From: JBGPIK01 sp041484845
GTDB lineage: Bacteria; Desulfobacterota; Binatia; UBA9968
Assembly: GCA_041484845.1 (NCBI GenBank)
Contig: JBGPIK010000400.1
Span: forward strand, 1-6,238
Reading direction: 5' to 3'
DNA: 6,238 nt
This document shows positions 6,119 to 6,238 of the stretch, piece after piece (the first letter of the stretch is position 1; each line of letters starts with the position of its first letter). The notes under the pieces were generated by a model. It saw only the letters and a list, made by a program, of their open reading frames with translations, did not search any database and was not told the origin of the DNA. A program made the translations under genes and the position numbers.

Positions 6119-6146
6119 AAAAACGATAGCAGCTTTATTCCCTGCT
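6119..6146 (-). terminator. Weak candidate terminator upstream of the hypothetical gene
   Basis: On the minus strand AGCAG (6146-6142) and CTGCT (6132-6128) can pair around a 9-base loop; four bases later comes TTTTT (6123-6119). It lies about 40 bases after the stop of the partial frame at the right edge, where a terminator would be expected. The stem is short, the loop long and the T-run not adjacent, so this is a weak call. Confidence 0.25.
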
Positions 6147-6186
6147 CCAAGCCTGCGGGGGCATGATGTCCAATTAGAGGTTTCTC

Positions 6187-6237
6187 CTAGCCGCCTTGCG
6201 CAACTTGTCTAAGCAATGCTTCGGTTATTTGATCGGC
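6187..6237 (-). CDS. Possible C-terminal end of an upstream gene (16 codons visible)
   Basis: The minus-strand frame entering from the right edge reads ADQITEALLRQVAQGG and then stops at TAG (6189-6187). The other two minus frames reach stops within about 10 and 35 bases or give less protein-like sequence. The visible peptide is a plausible amphipathic C-terminal helix with a Gly-Gly end. The stop lies 100 bp before the start of the 218-residue gene, on the same strand. Too little is visible to name a family; sequence beyond base 6238 would settle it. Confidence 0.35.
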   Translation of the reverse strand, partial: ADQITEALLRQVAQGG

Positions 6238-6238
6238 C

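Noticed and set aside
6139..6168. Nine-codon minus-strand frame (MPPQAWSRE) upstream of the hypothetical gene, as a leader peptide
   Set aside because: It has no ribosome binding site at proper spacing and no attenuator-like codon run; a frame this short is expected by chance.
1..6238. CRISPR, toxin-antitoxin, mobile element or defence system
   Set aside because: No repeat-spacer pattern, transposase, integrase or small toxin-like gene pair is seen on either strand; every long gene but one belongs to a familiar metabolic or transport family.

Overview
The window looks like chromosomal DNA of a Gram-negative-type, probably soil or sediment bacterium of moderate GC. The gene set suggests it: multiple SsuA/NMT1-like substrate-binding proteins, an arylmalonate decarboxylase-like Asp/Glu-racemase-fold enzyme and a YfcG-type glutathione transferase. 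This mix is familiar from Binatota, Rokubacteria, Tectomicrobia and 'Deltaproteobacteria' metagenome genomes, but nothing here fixes the phylum. There is no rRNA, tRNA, transposase, integrase, CRISPR array or phage gene.

Layout. Positions 2-763 (+) hold the C-terminal three quarters of an ABC substrate-binding protein that runs off the left edge. It converges on a compact three-gene ABC importer operon on the minus strand, read right to left: inner-membrane permease (3533-2775), periplasmic substrate-binding protein (2726-1683) and ATPase (1664-840). The 76 bases between the two converging stops (764-839) show no convincing terminator. Upstream of the operon, 3534-3715 holds a short GC-rich hairpin but no clear promoter. 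Still on the minus strand follow an Asp/Glu racemase/arylmalonate decarboxylase-fold enzyme (4444-3716), a YfcG-like glutathione transferase or disulfide oxidoreductase (5320-4622), an unrecognised 218-residue protein (6086-5430) and perhaps the last 16 codons of another gene entering from the right edge.

How they may work together. The importer has all three parts of a nitrate/sulfonate/taurine-type (SsuABC/TauABC) system, so it should take up a small, probably anionic organic solute. The neighbouring racemase-fold enzyme carries the single-cysteine arrangement of arylmalonate decarboxylase, with Gly in the first half and Cys in the second. A substituted malonate or related dicarboxylate is therefore a possible substrate, and perhaps the transported solute. 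That link rests on proximity only, because a 182-bp gap separates the enzyme gene from the operon. The glutathione transferase seems to have its own terminator (4580-4611), followed by a plausible sigma70-type promoter for the racemase-fold gene. These are probably separate transcription units.

I do not see a clearly new biological system. The best leads are the active-site pattern of the racemase-fold enzyme beside an orphan-substrate importer, the unrecognised protein, and inverted repeats placed just upstream of two ribosome binding sites.
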